Source: Streptomyces sp. OR43
GTDB taxonomy: Bacteria > Actinomycetota > Actinomycetes > Streptomycetales > Streptomycetaceae
Length of the DNA: 64,000 bases
Direction: 5' to 3'
Assembly: GCF_008042275.1 (NCBI RefSeq)
Contig: NZ_RDBK01000001.1
Coordinates: forward strand, 379,026-443,025
Shown piece by piece: positions 36,040-44,646 of the stretch. Position 1 is the stretch's first letter. The number at the start of each line of letters is the position of its first letter. The position numbers and the translations under genes are program-made. The notes below the pieces were generated by a model that saw only the letters and a list, made by a program, of their open reading frames with translations, was not told the origin of the DNA and did not search any database.

Positions 36040-36624
36040 TCAGCGGACCTGGCGGCCCGCCGCCATGGAGGCCACCGCCTTCCGGAGGCGGGCCGCCCTG
36101 ACTTCGGGGGTGGTGGCCGTCATGAGCCGCAGGAGCACCAGATAGCGGTCCGACCTGCTGAGCCGGTCGAAGAACACCCGCGCAGGCTCGTCGGCGTCCA
36201 GGGCCGCCGTGAGGTCGTCCGGAACGGTGGCCCTGCTCTGCGACGGGTACGCCACCGCCCACCGCCCGTCGGAACGGGCGGCCTCCACCTCGGCGAGACC
36301 CGCCGGGCGCATCCGCCCGGCCTCGGTCAGCGCCGCGACCTTCTCCACGTTGATCAGCGACCACGCGCTCCGGCGACGGCGGGGTGTGATCCGCTGGAGG
36401 TAGTACACCGCGTCGAAGGACTTGCGCTGCCCGTCGATCCAGCCGAAGCAGAGCACACAGTCGACGACCTCGGCCGCGCTCACCGACTCCACGCCTGAGT
36501 CCCTCTTGGCGATCTTCAGCCAGAGCCCGGTCCGGTCGGCGTGGTGCTGCTCCAGCCACGATTCGAGCTGGGCGATCCGCGCGAAGGGACGCGCGTTCTC
36601 CGGGGTGTCCAGGGTGTCCGTCAT
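36040..36624 (-). CDS. YdeI/OmpD-associated family protein
   Basis: A 194-residue member of the YdeI/OmpD-associated family (also called bacteriocin-protection proteins). Visible signatures are the LESWLEQHHADRTGLWLKIAK opening, VVDCVLCFGWIDGQRKSFD (about 54-72), the QRITPRRRRSAWSLINVEK segment and a C-terminal helical region. Molecular function is not established for the family. GGAGG stands nine bases before ATG 36624. Confidence 0.85.
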   Translation of the reverse strand: MTDTLDTPENARPFARIAQLESWLEQHHADRTGLWLKIAKRDSGVESVSAAEVVDCVLCFGWIDGQRKSFDAVYYLQRITPRRRRSAWSLINVEKVAALTEAGRMRPAGLAEVEAARSDGRWAVAYPSQSRATVPDDLTAALDADEPARVFFDRLSRSDRYLVLLRLMTATTPEVRAARLRKAVASMAAGRQVR

Positions 36625-36750
36625 CCGGCTGCGCCTCCTGAGGCTGCCGGGCCCGTGCCCGGCTGCCACGCCACGCTATCCCTCCTTCAGGCCGGATCCT
36701 GTCCTCATGAGTACCCGCTGGGCGCGAGGGGCGTGACCGTCGAGGACCTG

Positions 36751-36780
36751 CCCGTCGTACTACGACGGGTCTCGTATCAT
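36751..36780. promoter_or_regulatory. arsR operator-promoter
   Basis: A perfect 19-bp palindrome (CCCGTCGTA-C-TACGACGGG, 36751-36769) lies directly before a TATCAT -10 box (36775-36780), 37 bp ahead of the arsR start, which suggests autoregulation. Its half is shared with the OYE operator at 16971-16982. Confidence 0.65.
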
Positions 36781-36816
36781 GGGGGTCCCCGGACGATGCG
36801 ACGATGCGGAGCGACC

Positions 36817-37185
36817 GTGACCCCTGCCACCGCCACCGACCCGGCAGCCGGCGCCCGCAGGCTGGCCCATCCCGCGCGCGACGAGATCAGGCTCGAGTCG
36901 GTCCTGCACGCGCTCTCCGACCCGGTGCGCCTGCGCGTGGTCCGCGAACTGGCCGCCGCCGACGGTGAGCTCACCTGCTCCCGGTTCGATCTCCCGGTGA
37001 CGAAGTCCACCACGACCCATCACTTCCGGGTGCTCCGGGAGAGCGGCATCGTCCAGCAGATCTACCGCGGGACGGCCAAGATGAACGGGCTCCGTCGCGA
37101 GGACCTGGAGGCGCTCTTTCCCGGCCTGCTGGACCGCGTGCTCGAAGCGGCGAACCTCCAGGCGGGCCGCCTCCACGAGGGCTGA
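36817..37185 (+). CDS. ArsR-family transcriptional regulator
   Basis: A 122-residue winged-helix repressor of the ArsR/SmtB fold. The pattern is VLHALSDPVRLRVVREL, the Cys-containing GELTCSRFDL segment, the recognition helix KSTTTHHFRVLRESGIV and the wing QIYRGTAKMNGLRRED. It lacks the metal-binding ELCVCDL box of ArsR proper, so it may sense something other than arsenite, such as an electrophile. GTG 36817 has CGGAG upstream; ATG 36796 is in frame but less well placed. In many streptomycetes such a gene sits beside an OYE gene; here they are 19 kb apart but keep similar operators. Confidence 0.85.
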   Translation: MTPATATDPAAGARRLAHPARDEIRLESVLHALSDPVRLRVVRELAAADGELTCSRFDLPVTKSTTTHHFRVLRESGIVQQIYRGTAKMNGLRREDLEALFPGLLDRVLEAANLQAGRLHEG

Positions 37186-37233
37186 CCGCGGCCGCTTCAG
37201 GGATCCTGCGCGCCGGTCACGACGGTCGGGCCG

Positions 37234-38607
37234 TCATGCCGGGGTGTCGCCGTGTGCCGCTCCCATCAGCCCCGGCCAGTCCGGGATCTTGACCGGTCCC
37301 CGGCCGAGCGACCGGCCCAGCGTCGCCTCCGCCCGCTCGATCGACAGCCAGCCGTCCCATTCCACCGGCCGCAGCCCCCAGGACCGGAGCACGGCCAGCG
37401 GGTCCGGGGGCGACGTGCGTCCGGCCAGGAGGGCGGCGTCCTCGATCAGCGACGCGACCGTCTCCTTGGCGCACGAACGGTTCGACCCGATGACCCCGGT
37501 AGGACCGCGTTTGATCCACCCCGCCACGTACTCCCCGGGCGACGGCACCCCGTCCCGCAGCACCCGCCCGGCCCGGTGCGGCACCGTGCCGTGCGCCGCG
37601 TCGAACGGCAGCCCGGGCAGGGGCATGCCGCGGTAACCGACCGCCCGCAGCACGAGTTCGGCCCGGATCTCCTCGTACGCACCGGTGTCGCGTACCCCGC
37701 CGTTTCCGTCCGGGGCGGTACGGGCGAACCGGACCCCGGCCACCCGGCCGTCCCGCTCCAGCAGCTCGACCGGGCGCAGGAAGAACCGCAGCCCGATGGT
37801 CCGGGGGCGGCTGTCGCCCGTCCGGGGCGGAGCGGACGCCCATCCGCGCAGGACGTCGAGGTTCCGCCGCACCAGCGCCGGCAGCGGCGGGGTGCCCGGC
37901 CCCGCATCGCCGTACGCCGGGTCCAGGGCCAGCTCCGCCGGGTCCACGACCATGCGGGCCCCGGGGAGCGAGCCGAGCTCGCGGAGCTCCTTGGTGGTGA
38001 ACCGCGCCTGCGAGGGGCCCCGCCTGCCCGCCATGTGCACCTCGCGCACCCGGCTCCCGGCCAGCACGCCGAGCGCCGGCTGCGGCACGTCGGTGGGCCG
38101 CAGCTCATCGGCGCCCCGGGCCAGGATCCGCGCCACGTCGACGGCCACATTGCCGACGCCGATCACCACGGCCGAACGGGCCCGCAGTGCGAACAGGTCC
38201 GTCGGCGCATCCGGGTGGGCGCTGTACCAGGAGACGAACTCGGTCGCCGAGTGACTTCCGGGCAGATCCTCGCCGGGGATGCCCAGCGGACGGTCGGTAG
38301 CCGCTCCCACGCAGTAGACGACCGCGTCGTAGAGCTCGCCCAGCCGCCCGGGCGGCACGCCGTCCCCGCCCACGGCGACATTGCCGACGAAGGTGACGCG
38401 TTCGTGTTCCAGGACGGCGCGCAGGCTCTGCTGCAGCGACTTGATCTTCTCGTGGTCCGGTGCGACGCCGTACCGCACCAGTCCGTACGGGCAGGGCAGC
38501 CGGTCGAGGACGTGCACCCGCACGTCGGGCAGCAGGGTCTGGGTCACCAGGGCCTGGGCGGTGTAGACCCCGCTGGGGCCGGAGCCGACGACGGCGACAC
38601 GAAGCAC
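37234..38607 (-). CDS. fprA: FprA-type ferredoxin/adrenodoxin-NADP+ reductase
   Basis: A 457-residue FAD enzyme of the adrenodoxin-reductase/FprA family, moving electrons between NADPH and ferredoxin, for example to cytochromes P450. The FAD motif VVGSGPSGVYTAQAL begins at residue 6; the CPYGLVRYGVAPDHEKIK segment, the NADP motif VIGVGNVAVDVARIL and the late FAD-contact GWIKRGPTGVIGSNR are all present. Length equals M. tuberculosis FprA. The start is GTG 38607 with AGAGG upstream. No ferredoxin or P450 gene is adjacent. Confidence 0.92.
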   Translation of the reverse strand: MLRVAVVGSGPSGVYTAQALVTQTLLPDVRVHVLDRLPCPYGLVRYGVAPDHEKIKSLQQSLRAVLEHERVTFVGNVAVGGDGVPPGRLGELYDAVVYCVGAATDRPLGIPGEDLPGSHSATEFVSWYSAHPDAPTDLFALRARSAVVIGVGNVAVDVARILARGADELRPTDVPQPALGVLAGSRVREVHMAGRRGPSQARFTTKELRELGSLPGARMVVDPAELALDPAYGDAGPGTPPLPALVRRNLDVLRGWASAPPRTGDSRPRTIGLRFFLRPVELLERDGRVAGVRFARTAPDGNGGVRDTGAYEEIRAELVLRAVGYRGMPLPGLPFDAAHGTVPHRAGRVLRDGVPSPGEYVAGWIKRGPTGVIGSNRSCAKETVASLIEDAALLAGRTSPPDPLAVLRSWGLRPVEWDGWLSIERAEATLGRSLGRGPVKIPDWPGLMGAAHGDTPA

Positions 38608-38721
38608 GGCGCACCTCTTCCCGGGAGGGTGTCTCCAGCATCGCACCGGCGGGCCCGGCGGGGGAGAGGCGCGCCCCAGGCTCTTCGGGGCCGTTCGGGG
38701 TTCGCCGGTCACTGTCCGTCG

Positions 38722-39387
38722 TCAGGAGGAGAGCGCGCGCATCCGGTTGATCTCGGTGGTCTGCTGGGCCACGACGTCCCCCGCCATCTCCTCGACCTGC
38801 ACGTTGTTCCCCTCGGAGAGGACGTCGGTCGCCATGGTGACGGCCCCCTGATGATGCGTGATCATCAGCTTGAGGAACAACCGGTCGAAGGCCGTGCCCT
38901 TCGTGGCCCTGAGCTGCTCCAGCTGGCCGGCGGTGGCCATGCCCGGCATCGCGCCGTGGTCGTGCTTCCCGGACTGTCCGGACAGCCCGTGACGGCTGAG
39001 CCACCCCTCCATCGCGCCGATCTCGGGCTGCTGGGCGGCGGTGATGCGTTCGGCGAGCCGCTTGACCGTGGCCGAACGGGAGCGCGTGGGGACCAGTCCG
39101 GTCAGCTCCAGGGCCTGCGCGTGGTGCTGGATCATCAGCTGCACGTACCGGACGTCCGCCGAGTTGGGGGTGTCGACCCCGGCTTCCTTGACGGCCTCCG
39201 AGGGGGAGAGCGTCCGGGCGGGCTCGCCCGGTTTCCCGGGTGCCACGACCGAACCGGCCTTCTGCGCCTCGGACTTCGCGCCGCTGTCACCACCGTCCGC
39301 GTCGCAGCCGGCCGACGTGAGCACAGCTGCGGCGACGGCCGCGCCGAGCACGAGCCGGCGGAACCGCAAGGTCTGACGACGAATCAA
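38722..39387 (-). CDS. DUF305 lipoprotein
   Basis: About 221 residues from TTG 39387, which has GGAGG eight bases before it (TTG 39390 is equally in frame; an ATG at 39435 lacks a ribosome site). The lipobox LTSAGC gives lipidated Cys28. The DUF305 domain has its two paired-histidine helices, MIQHHAQALELTG and MITHHQGAVTMATD, joined by a His/Gly/Met-rich loop (GKHDHGAMPGM). DUF305 proteins are ferritin-like helical bundles, often linked to copper or other metal handling. It is divergent from the LVIVD-repeat gene, a recurring pair in streptomycetes. Confidence 0.85.
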   Translation of the reverse strand: MIRRQTLRFRRLVLGAAVAAAVLTSAGCDADGGDSGAKSEAQKAGSVVAPGKPGEPARTLSPSEAVKEAGVDTPNSADVRYVQLMIQHHAQALELTGLVPTRSRSATVKRLAERITAAQQPEIGAMEGWLSRHGLSGQSGKHDHGAMPGMATAGQLEQLRATKGTAFDRLFLKLMITHHQGAVTMATDVLSEGNNVQVEEMAGDVVAQQTTEINRMRALSS

Positions 39388-39435
39388 CAAAGCGACCTCC
39401 GTTGGCGCAGGACTGGTTGCGCTCTGTCCTAGCAC

Positions 39436-39565
39436 GTCAACGCACAGCTTTGATCAAAAACTTTCATTACGTCTCTGTTGCCATCTGTTGAGATGTCCAT
39501 GGCAGGGACGATACTGCCGTAGTCCGTGAACCGGTCAACTACTTATGGATCCATGGGAGGACGCA
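39436..39565. promoter_or_regulatory. Divergent promoter region of DUF305 and LVIVD genes
   Basis: AT-richer than its surroundings. The perfect palindrome TTTGATCAAA is at 39449-39458. On the minus strand TTGATC within it is 17 bp from TGCTAG, a possible promoter for the DUF305 gene. GGGAGG serves the GTG start at 39566. Confidence 0.5.
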
Positions 39566-41056
39566 GTGACCTCGTTGCACACCACCCCGGTGCGGCGCAG
39601 ACGTCTGGGCGTGGCGGCAGCCGCCGCCGGACTCTTCGCCACTCTGCTGATGGCCGGGCCCGCCGCCGCGACACCCGATCCCGGTGACGCGGCCGCGAGC
39701 CGAACCGATGTCTCCGCGAGCCAGGAGGCGGAGGCGACCGCCGCGATCCGAAGCGGTGAGATACCCGGCGTGGACGAGATCGTCCACAGCCGCAACATCA
39801 GCCACCTCGCCAACGTCCCCAAGGACGCGCTCCAGGGACTGAACACGGACCTGGCCTTCCAGGGGAAGTACGCCTTCGCCGGGAACTACGACGGGTTCCG
39901 GATCTTCGACATCAGCAACCCGAAGGCGCCCCGCACGGTCGCCCAGGTGCTGTGTCCCGGATCGCAGAACGACATCTCCGTCTCCGGGAACCTGCTGTTC
40001 CTGTCCACGGACTCCTCGCGCAGCGACAACTCGTGCACCAGCACCACCCAGCCCGCCACGGAGAAGTCCTCCTGGGAGGGCATGAAGGTCTTCGACATCA
40101 GCGACAAGCGCAACCCGAAGTACGTCGCCGCCGTCGAGACCGCGTGCGGATCGCACACCCACACGCTGGTTCCCGAGCGCAAGAACGTCTACGTGTACGT
40201 GTCCTCGTACTCGCCGAACGAGGCGTTCCCGGACTGCCAGCCGCCGCACGACGGGATCTCCGTCATCAAGGTGCCGCGCAGTTCGCCCGAGGACGCCCGC
40301 ATCGTGAACTTCCCGGTCCTCTTCCCGGACGGCGGCAACCCGGGCGGCCCCACCAACCCGGGCGTCTCCAAGACCACGGGCTGCCACGACATCACGGTGC
40401 TGCCGTCCAAGGACCTGGCGGCCGGTGCCTGCATGGGTGACGGTCTGCTGTTCTCCATCAAGGACCCGGAGAACCCGAAGATCATCGACCGGGTGCAGGA
40501 CAACGTGAACTTCGCGTTCTGGCACTCCGCGACGTTCAACCAGCGGGCCGACAAGGTCGTCTTCACCGACGAGCTCGGCGGCGGCGGAGCGGCCACCTGC
40601 AACGAGGAGATCGGCCCGAAGCGCGGCGCCGACGGCATCTACGACATCGTCGGCAAGGGCGACCACCGCAAGCTCGTCTTCCGCAGCTACTTCAAGATCG
40701 ACCGCCCGCAGGCCGACACGGAGGTCTGCGTCGCCCACAATGGTTCGATCATCCCGGTCAAGGGCCGCGACCTGATGGTCCAGGCCTGGTACCAGGGCGG
40801 CGTCTCGGTGTGGGACTTCACCGACTCCTCCCACCCGAAGGAGATCGGCTTCTTCGAGCGCGGTCCCGTCAGCACCGACGAGGTCACCACGGCCGGCCCG
40901 TGGTCGGCGTACTACTACAACGGCTACATCTACTCCAACGACATCGCCAAGGGCTTCGACGTCCTGAAGATCGACGACCGGCGGACCGACCCGGCGAAGC
41001 GGGTGCGTACGGACGAGCTCAACGTCCAGACGCAGCCGGACTACTTCGACCGCTGA
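39566..41056 (+). CDS. Secreted LVIVD-repeat beta-propeller protein
   Basis: A 496-residue exported protein. I start at GTG 39566, six bases after GGGAGG; the in-frame ATG at 39545 lacks such a site. Signal peptide with RRRR then a hydrophobic stretch ending near AAAATP. The rest is a propeller with LVIVD-type blades (GFRIFDISNPKAP, MKVFDISDKRNPK, LLFSIKDPENPK, VSVWDFTDSSHPKEI). Function unknown. Conserved cysteine pairs may form disulfides outside the cell. The divergent DUF305 lipoprotein suggests a shared extracellular, perhaps metal-related, role. Confidence 0.85.
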   Translation: MTSLHTTPVRRRRLGVAAAAAGLFATLLMAGPAAATPDPGDAAASRTDVSASQEAEATAAIRSGEIPGVDEIVHSRNISHLANVPKDALQGLNTDLAFQGKYAFAGNYDGFRIFDISNPKAPRTVAQVLCPGSQNDISVSGNLLFLSTDSSRSDNSCTSTTQPATEKSSWEGMKVFDISDKRNPKYVAAVETACGSHTHTLVPERKNVYVYVSSYSPNEAFPDCQPPHDGISVIKVPRSSPEDARIVNFPVLFPDGGNPGGPTNPGVSKTTGCHDITVLPSKDLAAGACMGDGLLFSIKDPENPKIIDRVQDNVNFAFWHSATFNQRADKVVFTDELGGGGAATCNEEIGPKRGADGIYDIVGKGDHRKLVFRSYFKIDRPQADTEVCVAHNGSIIPVKGRDLMVQAWYQGGVSVWDFTDSSHPKEIGFFERGPVSTDEVTTAGPWSAYYYNGYIYSNDIAKGFDVLKIDDRRTDPAKRVRTDELNVQTQPDYFDR

Positions 41057-41107
41057 GCCACCGGATTCGCTGAACCGGGGGGCTCGCTGAGCCACCGGAC
41101 TCGCTGA
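41051..41107. repeat. 23-bp direct repeat across the LVIVD stop codon
   Basis: CGCTGAGCCACCGGATTCGC-type 23-mers at 41051-41073 and 41085-41107 differ at one base. The first copy contains the gene's TGA stop. Confidence 0.75.
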
Positions 41108-41112
41108 TCCTG

Positions 41113-41145
41113 CCGGTCCCGTCCGGGCTTCCCGGGCGGGACCGG
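41113..41145. terminator. 15-bp hairpin terminator after the LVIVD gene
   Basis: CCGGTCCCGTCCGGG pairs with CCCGGGCGGGACCGG (one T-G wobble) around a CTT loop. Confidence 0.8.
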
Positions 41146-41315
41146 TGTTCGCGCGGCCCGAAAGTTCATTGACCGATCCGCCGCGCCGGGACATGCTGTA
41201 CCCCCGCACCGGCAGGCGTGATACGCGCGGTCCGCCACGCGGTCCCCGGACCCTCACTCAGGCCGGGGTGACCGGCTGGTTCCGGCGACGCAGGGGATCG
41301 CCGGAATCAGACGTC

Positions 41316-41540
41316 TCAGGCCGCCTCGTACCGGTGCGCCCGGCCGCCCCGCCACTCGACCCACTCGGGGCTGTCCAGGATCCGCTCGGGGTCGTCGAGC
41401 CCCGCACCCTCCAGGAACACGATCACATCGTGATCCGAGTGCGCGAGGCCGAGGATCTGGACCCGCCCGTCGCGCTGCACGGTGACACGCCGCCCGCCGG
41501 TGGGGGACGGCCGGAAGATCACGATCGGCGCAGAAGTCAT
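41316..41540 (-). CDS. Small hypothetical protein, 74 aa
   Basis: A short soluble protein with strand-like segments (PIVIFRPSPTGGRRVTV, GRVQILGLAHSDHDVIVFL) and a C-terminal PEWVEWRGGRAHRYEAA. I recognise no domain. Codon use is gene-like and the ATG at 41540 is the only good start. Probably a conserved streptomycete protein of unknown role. Confidence 0.6.
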   Translation of the reverse strand: MTSAPIVIFRPSPTGGRRVTVQRDGRVQILGLAHSDHDVIVFLEGAGLDDPERILDSPEWVEWRGGRAHRYEAA

Positions 41541-41653
41541 GCCTCCAGAGTGCGGCGTGCCGGGGGCCGCCGCACAGCGGAACCGGAAACCCGTCCGGGC
41601 AGCAGATCAGGAAGGCGTACGCGGGTCATGCGGGCCGTCGCCCCACGGACGGG

Positions 41654-41833
41654 TCAGGCGGCGGACCTGGTGCCGCCGCCGGTGGCCGCAGCCCACTCGA
41701 CCAGCAGCCGCTGGTACTCCTCCTCGTCCTCCGGGGACAGGCATCCGCCCGAGCGCTGCCACAGGTCGCGAATGTCTTCATTCACCTCTGCGGCGGAACG
41801 CACGGAACCGGACGGGCACGGAGTCGGGGACAT
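41654..41833 (-). CDS. Small hypothetical protein, 59 aa
   Basis: Starting at ATG 41833, it has a mostly helical acidic core (VRSAAEVNEDIRDLW, then LSPEDEEEYQRLLVEWAAA). On the minus strand TAGCCT ends seven bases before the ATG and no ribosome site is present, so the message may be leaderless. No recognised family. Confidence 0.6.
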   Translation of the reverse strand: MSPTPCPSGSVRSAAEVNEDIRDLWQRSGGCLSPEDEEEYQRLLVEWAAATGGGTRSAA

Positions 41834-41903
41834 ACGTACCAGGCTAAGGCCCCGATGTGACAATCCGACCCATGGCGCGTCAGGGACATCTCTCACATGT
41901 CTC

Positions 41904-42605
41904 TCAGGCAACCCCGGCGGCCAGTCCGAGCTCCCGCAGTCCGTTCGGCCGCTCGTCGACCGGCCGATGCTCGACGAATCGGACCTCGCACCCCAGCGCG
42001 GACGCCCCCGCGTCCGCGTGCCGGTCGTCGCCGACCATCACCACATCGGTCGGATCATGTCCCAGAAGTGTGCAGGCGGTGTGGAAGAGACGTGCGTCCG
42101 GCTTCTGGATGCCGTGCTCGAAGGACAGCACATACGCGTCCACGTAGGCGTCCAGCCCGTGCGCCCGGAAGACCGGCCTCAGGTCCCACCCGATGTTGCT
42201 GACCACGCCGATCGTGACACCCCGGTCACGCAGCGCGGCGAGCACCTCCGCGGCGTCCGGATACGGACACCAGGCGTCCGGGGTCCGGTGGCGGTCGTAC
42301 AGCGCGTCGTAGAGGCCCGGATCCGGCAGCTCCACCTCGCGGGCCAGGCCCGTATACGCCTCGCGGTGCCGGTCCGCGCTCTCGTCACGACAGGCCCAGG
42401 CCGCAGCCAGCCCGTCGGGCACCTGCTGCGGCGGCGGGCCGCCCGGCAGTGCGCCGGAGACCTCCAGCTCCCGGGCGTACCGCTCGAAATCGGCCTCGTC
42501 CACGCGCACCCCCCGCTCCGCGAGGGTGGCGGCGAGCCAGGAACGGACGGATTCGATCCGGAACAACGTCCCGGAGAAGTCAAAGAGAGCACCCTTGATC
42601 GGCAT
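41904..42605 (-). CDS. HAD-superfamily hydrolase
   Basis: A 233-residue HAD phosphatase-like enzyme. Motif I FDFSGT carries nucleophile Asp9, but with Ser where the second Asp (DxD) normally sits, which may lower or change phosphatase activity. Motif II is GVVSNIG, the motif III lysine is in GIQKPDARLF, and motif IV is MVGDDRHAD. A helical cap is inserted at about 20-100. Substrate unknown. Confidence 0.85.
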   Translation of the reverse strand: MPIKGALFDFSGTLFRIESVRSWLAATLAERGVRVDEADFERYARELEVSGALPGGPPPQQVPDGLAAAWACRDESADRHREAYTGLAREVELPDPGLYDALYDRHRTPDAWCPYPDAAEVLAALRDRGVTIGVVSNIGWDLRPVFRAHGLDAYVDAYVLSFEHGIQKPDARLFHTACTLLGHDPTDVVMVGDDRHADAGASALGCEVRFVEHRPVDERPNGLRELGLAAGVA

Positions 42606-42681
42606 GGTCCCGATCCTTGCCGAGGCGGTGCGGGCGGGGCAAGCATGCCTGTTCGGGGGCGGAGGGGGGTGGAACGCCTGT

Positions 42682-43371
42682 TCAATCCCTCTCTGTGCGG
42701 TGGTGGGCGGCGTAGCGGTCGTACCCGGCTGCCGCGAAGGCGGTCAGCGCGGCGCCGAGCAGCCAGCCGCCCAGTACGTCGGACGGCCAGTGCACGCCCA
42801 GGTAGAGCCGGGTGAGGCCGACGCCGAGCACCGAGACCCCCGCGGCGGCCAGGGCCGCGCGCCGGATCCAGGGGCGGCAGCCGGACCGGTGCAGCAGCCA
42901 CAGCAGCAGACCGCAGGTCACCATGGCCGTCATCGCGTGTCCGGAGGGGAACGACGCGTAGTGGGCGGAGTCCACCGGATCGGGCCACCGGGGGCGCTCA
43001 CGGCCGACGGCGGCCTTCATGCCCTGCTGGAGCAGGCTGGAGACCAGGGTCGTCACCGCCACCCAGACGGCGAGCACCCGGGCGCCGCGCTGCCACAGGA
43101 CGACCACGGCGACGGCGATCAGCGCACGCATCGTCCACGGGTCCCACAGCCAGTCCGTCAGGATCCGGTTCAGGTGGACGAGGCCGGGTTCGGTCACCGC
43201 CCGCCGGTGCAGGGCTTCGGCGATGACACGGTCCAGGCGCGTCAGCGGGGACCACCGCACGGCGACCAGGATCAGCAGCACCAGCGCGAGAGCCCCGCAG
43301 ACGGCTCCCGCCCACGGTGCCGGCGAGTGAGTGCGGGTGCGGGGGGCGGGGGAGAGGAGCGAGGAGCGCAT
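42682..43371 (-). CDS. PAP2-family membrane phosphatase
   Basis: A 229-residue integral membrane phosphatase with five or six helices. The three PAP2 motifs are visible: KAAVGRERPRW, SFPSGHAM and TRLYLGVHWPSDVLGG. The first residue of motif 3 is Thr where Ser is commoner. Likely substrates are phosphatidic acid or undecaprenyl pyrophosphate, with the active site facing outward. It follows the tandem-repeat stretch at 43411-43585, which lies just upstream of its start. Confidence 0.88.
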   Translation of the reverse strand: MRSSLLSPAPRTRTHSPAPWAGAVCGALALVLLILVAVRWSPLTRLDRVIAEALHRRAVTEPGLVHLNRILTDWLWDPWTMRALIAVAVVVLWQRGARVLAVWVAVTTLVSSLLQQGMKAAVGRERPRWPDPVDSAHYASFPSGHAMTAMVTCGLLLWLLHRSGCRPWIRRAALAAAGVSVLGVGLTRLYLGVHWPSDVLGGWLLGAALTAFAAAGYDRYAAHHRTERD

Positions 43372-43410
43372 GAGGGGATCCTCGCCGACGGGCAGGGCAC
43401 AGGGCCATCC

Positions 43411-43585
43411 CGGCGCGGCGGGACTGTGCGGCGCGCGCCGCGAGCGGTCGCGGCGGGACCGTGTGGAAGGTGCCGGGGGTGGTCGCGGCGGGACCGTGTG
43501 GAAGGTGCCGGGGGTGGTCGCGGCGGGACTGTGTGGAAGGTGCCGCTAGCGGTCCCGGCCGGACCGTGCGGCGGGCGCTCGGAGC
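43411..43585. repeat. 35-bp tandem repeat array, about five units
   Basis: Units start at 43411, 43446, 43481, 43516 and 43551. The middle three are nearly identical (first two exact, third differing near its end); the outer two are diverged. Each unit contains GCGGGAC[C/T]GTG. The array fills the gap between the M56 and PAP2 genes. Confidence 0.9.
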
Positions 43586-43624
43586 GGTCGGGTCTGGACG
43601 GGCCGCGGCAGGAGTCCGGTCCGC

Positions 43625-44560
43625 CTATCCCAGTGCGCTGAGCGCCGGGACGAACGCGACCAGAAGCGGAATCACCGGCAGGAGCGTGGCCGCTGCGGTG
43701 AGCCGCAGCCGCCGGCCCGCCGTGAGCCGGCCCGCGGGCGACAGAAGCCGGTTCACCCGCAGCGGCATCTGCGCGTCCGGCGTCGGGCAGGGCCCGAACA
43801 CCCCGCGGTCCTCGTTGAGTTCGACCAGTGCCAGGGCGATCGTCAGCCGGCCGAACCGCCGGGAGGCGGTGTCGTCCGCGGCCAGTTCGACGAGCCGGTG
43901 CATTTCGCCGCGGAAGGCCGCGAACACCGGAACCTGCGGGAAGCCGGACGCCAGCGCCGTCGAGCAGTTCAGCAGCCAGTCGTGGCGGGCGTTCGCGTGC
44001 CCCTGCTCGTGAGCGAGCACCGCATCGAGCTGACGGCCTTTCAAGCGGCCCAGCGCGGCAGTGGTGACGACGAGCCGGGGCGCCGTGCCCGGCAGCCACC
44101 AGGCATCGGGGCGTTCCCCTTCCAGGACCACCAGCCGGCCGCTGCCCGGCTCCTCGCCGGGCAGGAGCGGCGAACGCTCCAGCAGTTCGGCCCGCCGCCG
44201 CCTGCGCTCCAGGCGGACGCGGCGGATCTCCCGGGTCAGCATCGCGGCCGTCCACACCCCGCCGAGGGCCAGCAGCACGGCCATCACCGCCGACCACGGC
44301 CCGTAGGCCGCGAGCGCATAGGCCTCCACGACCGCGTGCGGGGCAGGCGCGAACACATGTCCGCGCACCGCCTGCCAGGCCGCGGCGGCACTGAACGTCA
44401 TGGACAGCGCGAAGGACAGCAGCACCCCGGCCACCACGCACTGCCACACCCACAACGCGACCACGGGCTCACGCTCGGGCCACTCGGCCCGGGCCATCAG
44501 CCGCGGGGTCACGACGGCGGCCAGTGCACCGAGCAGCAGCAGCACGAGGGAGACCAACAT
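43625..44560 (-). CDS. M56-family (BlaR1-like) membrane metallopeptidase
   Basis: A 311-residue membrane protein with helices at about 1-20, 35-60 and 85-108, a charged cytoplasmic segment (REIRRVRLERRRRR), the zinc motif HEQGH (184-188) in AVLAHEQGHANARHDW, a downstream ELAADDTASR helix and a C-terminal hydrophobic segment. M56 peptidases usually cleave a BlaI-type repressor; no blaI gene is near. It follows the DUF5134 gene by 86 bp on the same strand. Confidence 0.85.
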   Translation of the reverse strand: MLVSLVLLLLGALAAVVTPRLMARAEWPEREPVVALWVWQCVVAGVLLSFALSMTFSAAAAWQAVRGHVFAPAPHAVVEAYALAAYGPWSAVMAVLLALGGVWTAAMLTREIRRVRLERRRRRAELLERSPLLPGEEPGSGRLVVLEGERPDAWWLPGTAPRLVVTTAALGRLKGRQLDAVLAHEQGHANARHDWLLNCSTALASGFPQVPVFAAFRGEMHRLVELAADDTASRRFGRLTIALALVELNEDRGVFGPCPTPDAQMPLRVNRLLSPAGRLTAGRRLRLTAAATLLPVIPLLVAFVPALSALG

Positions 44561-44646
44561 GGCGTCAGCCTATGAGCGGTACGGCACGCACGGGTATGGC
44601 TGCGCTCGGCAAGTGACGTACGCCACGGTTTGCGGGACCTCCTGTC

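Noticed and set aside
43411..43585. Tandem repeats considered as a CRISPR array
   Set aside because: Units are directly adjacent without variable spacers, and no cas genes are present.
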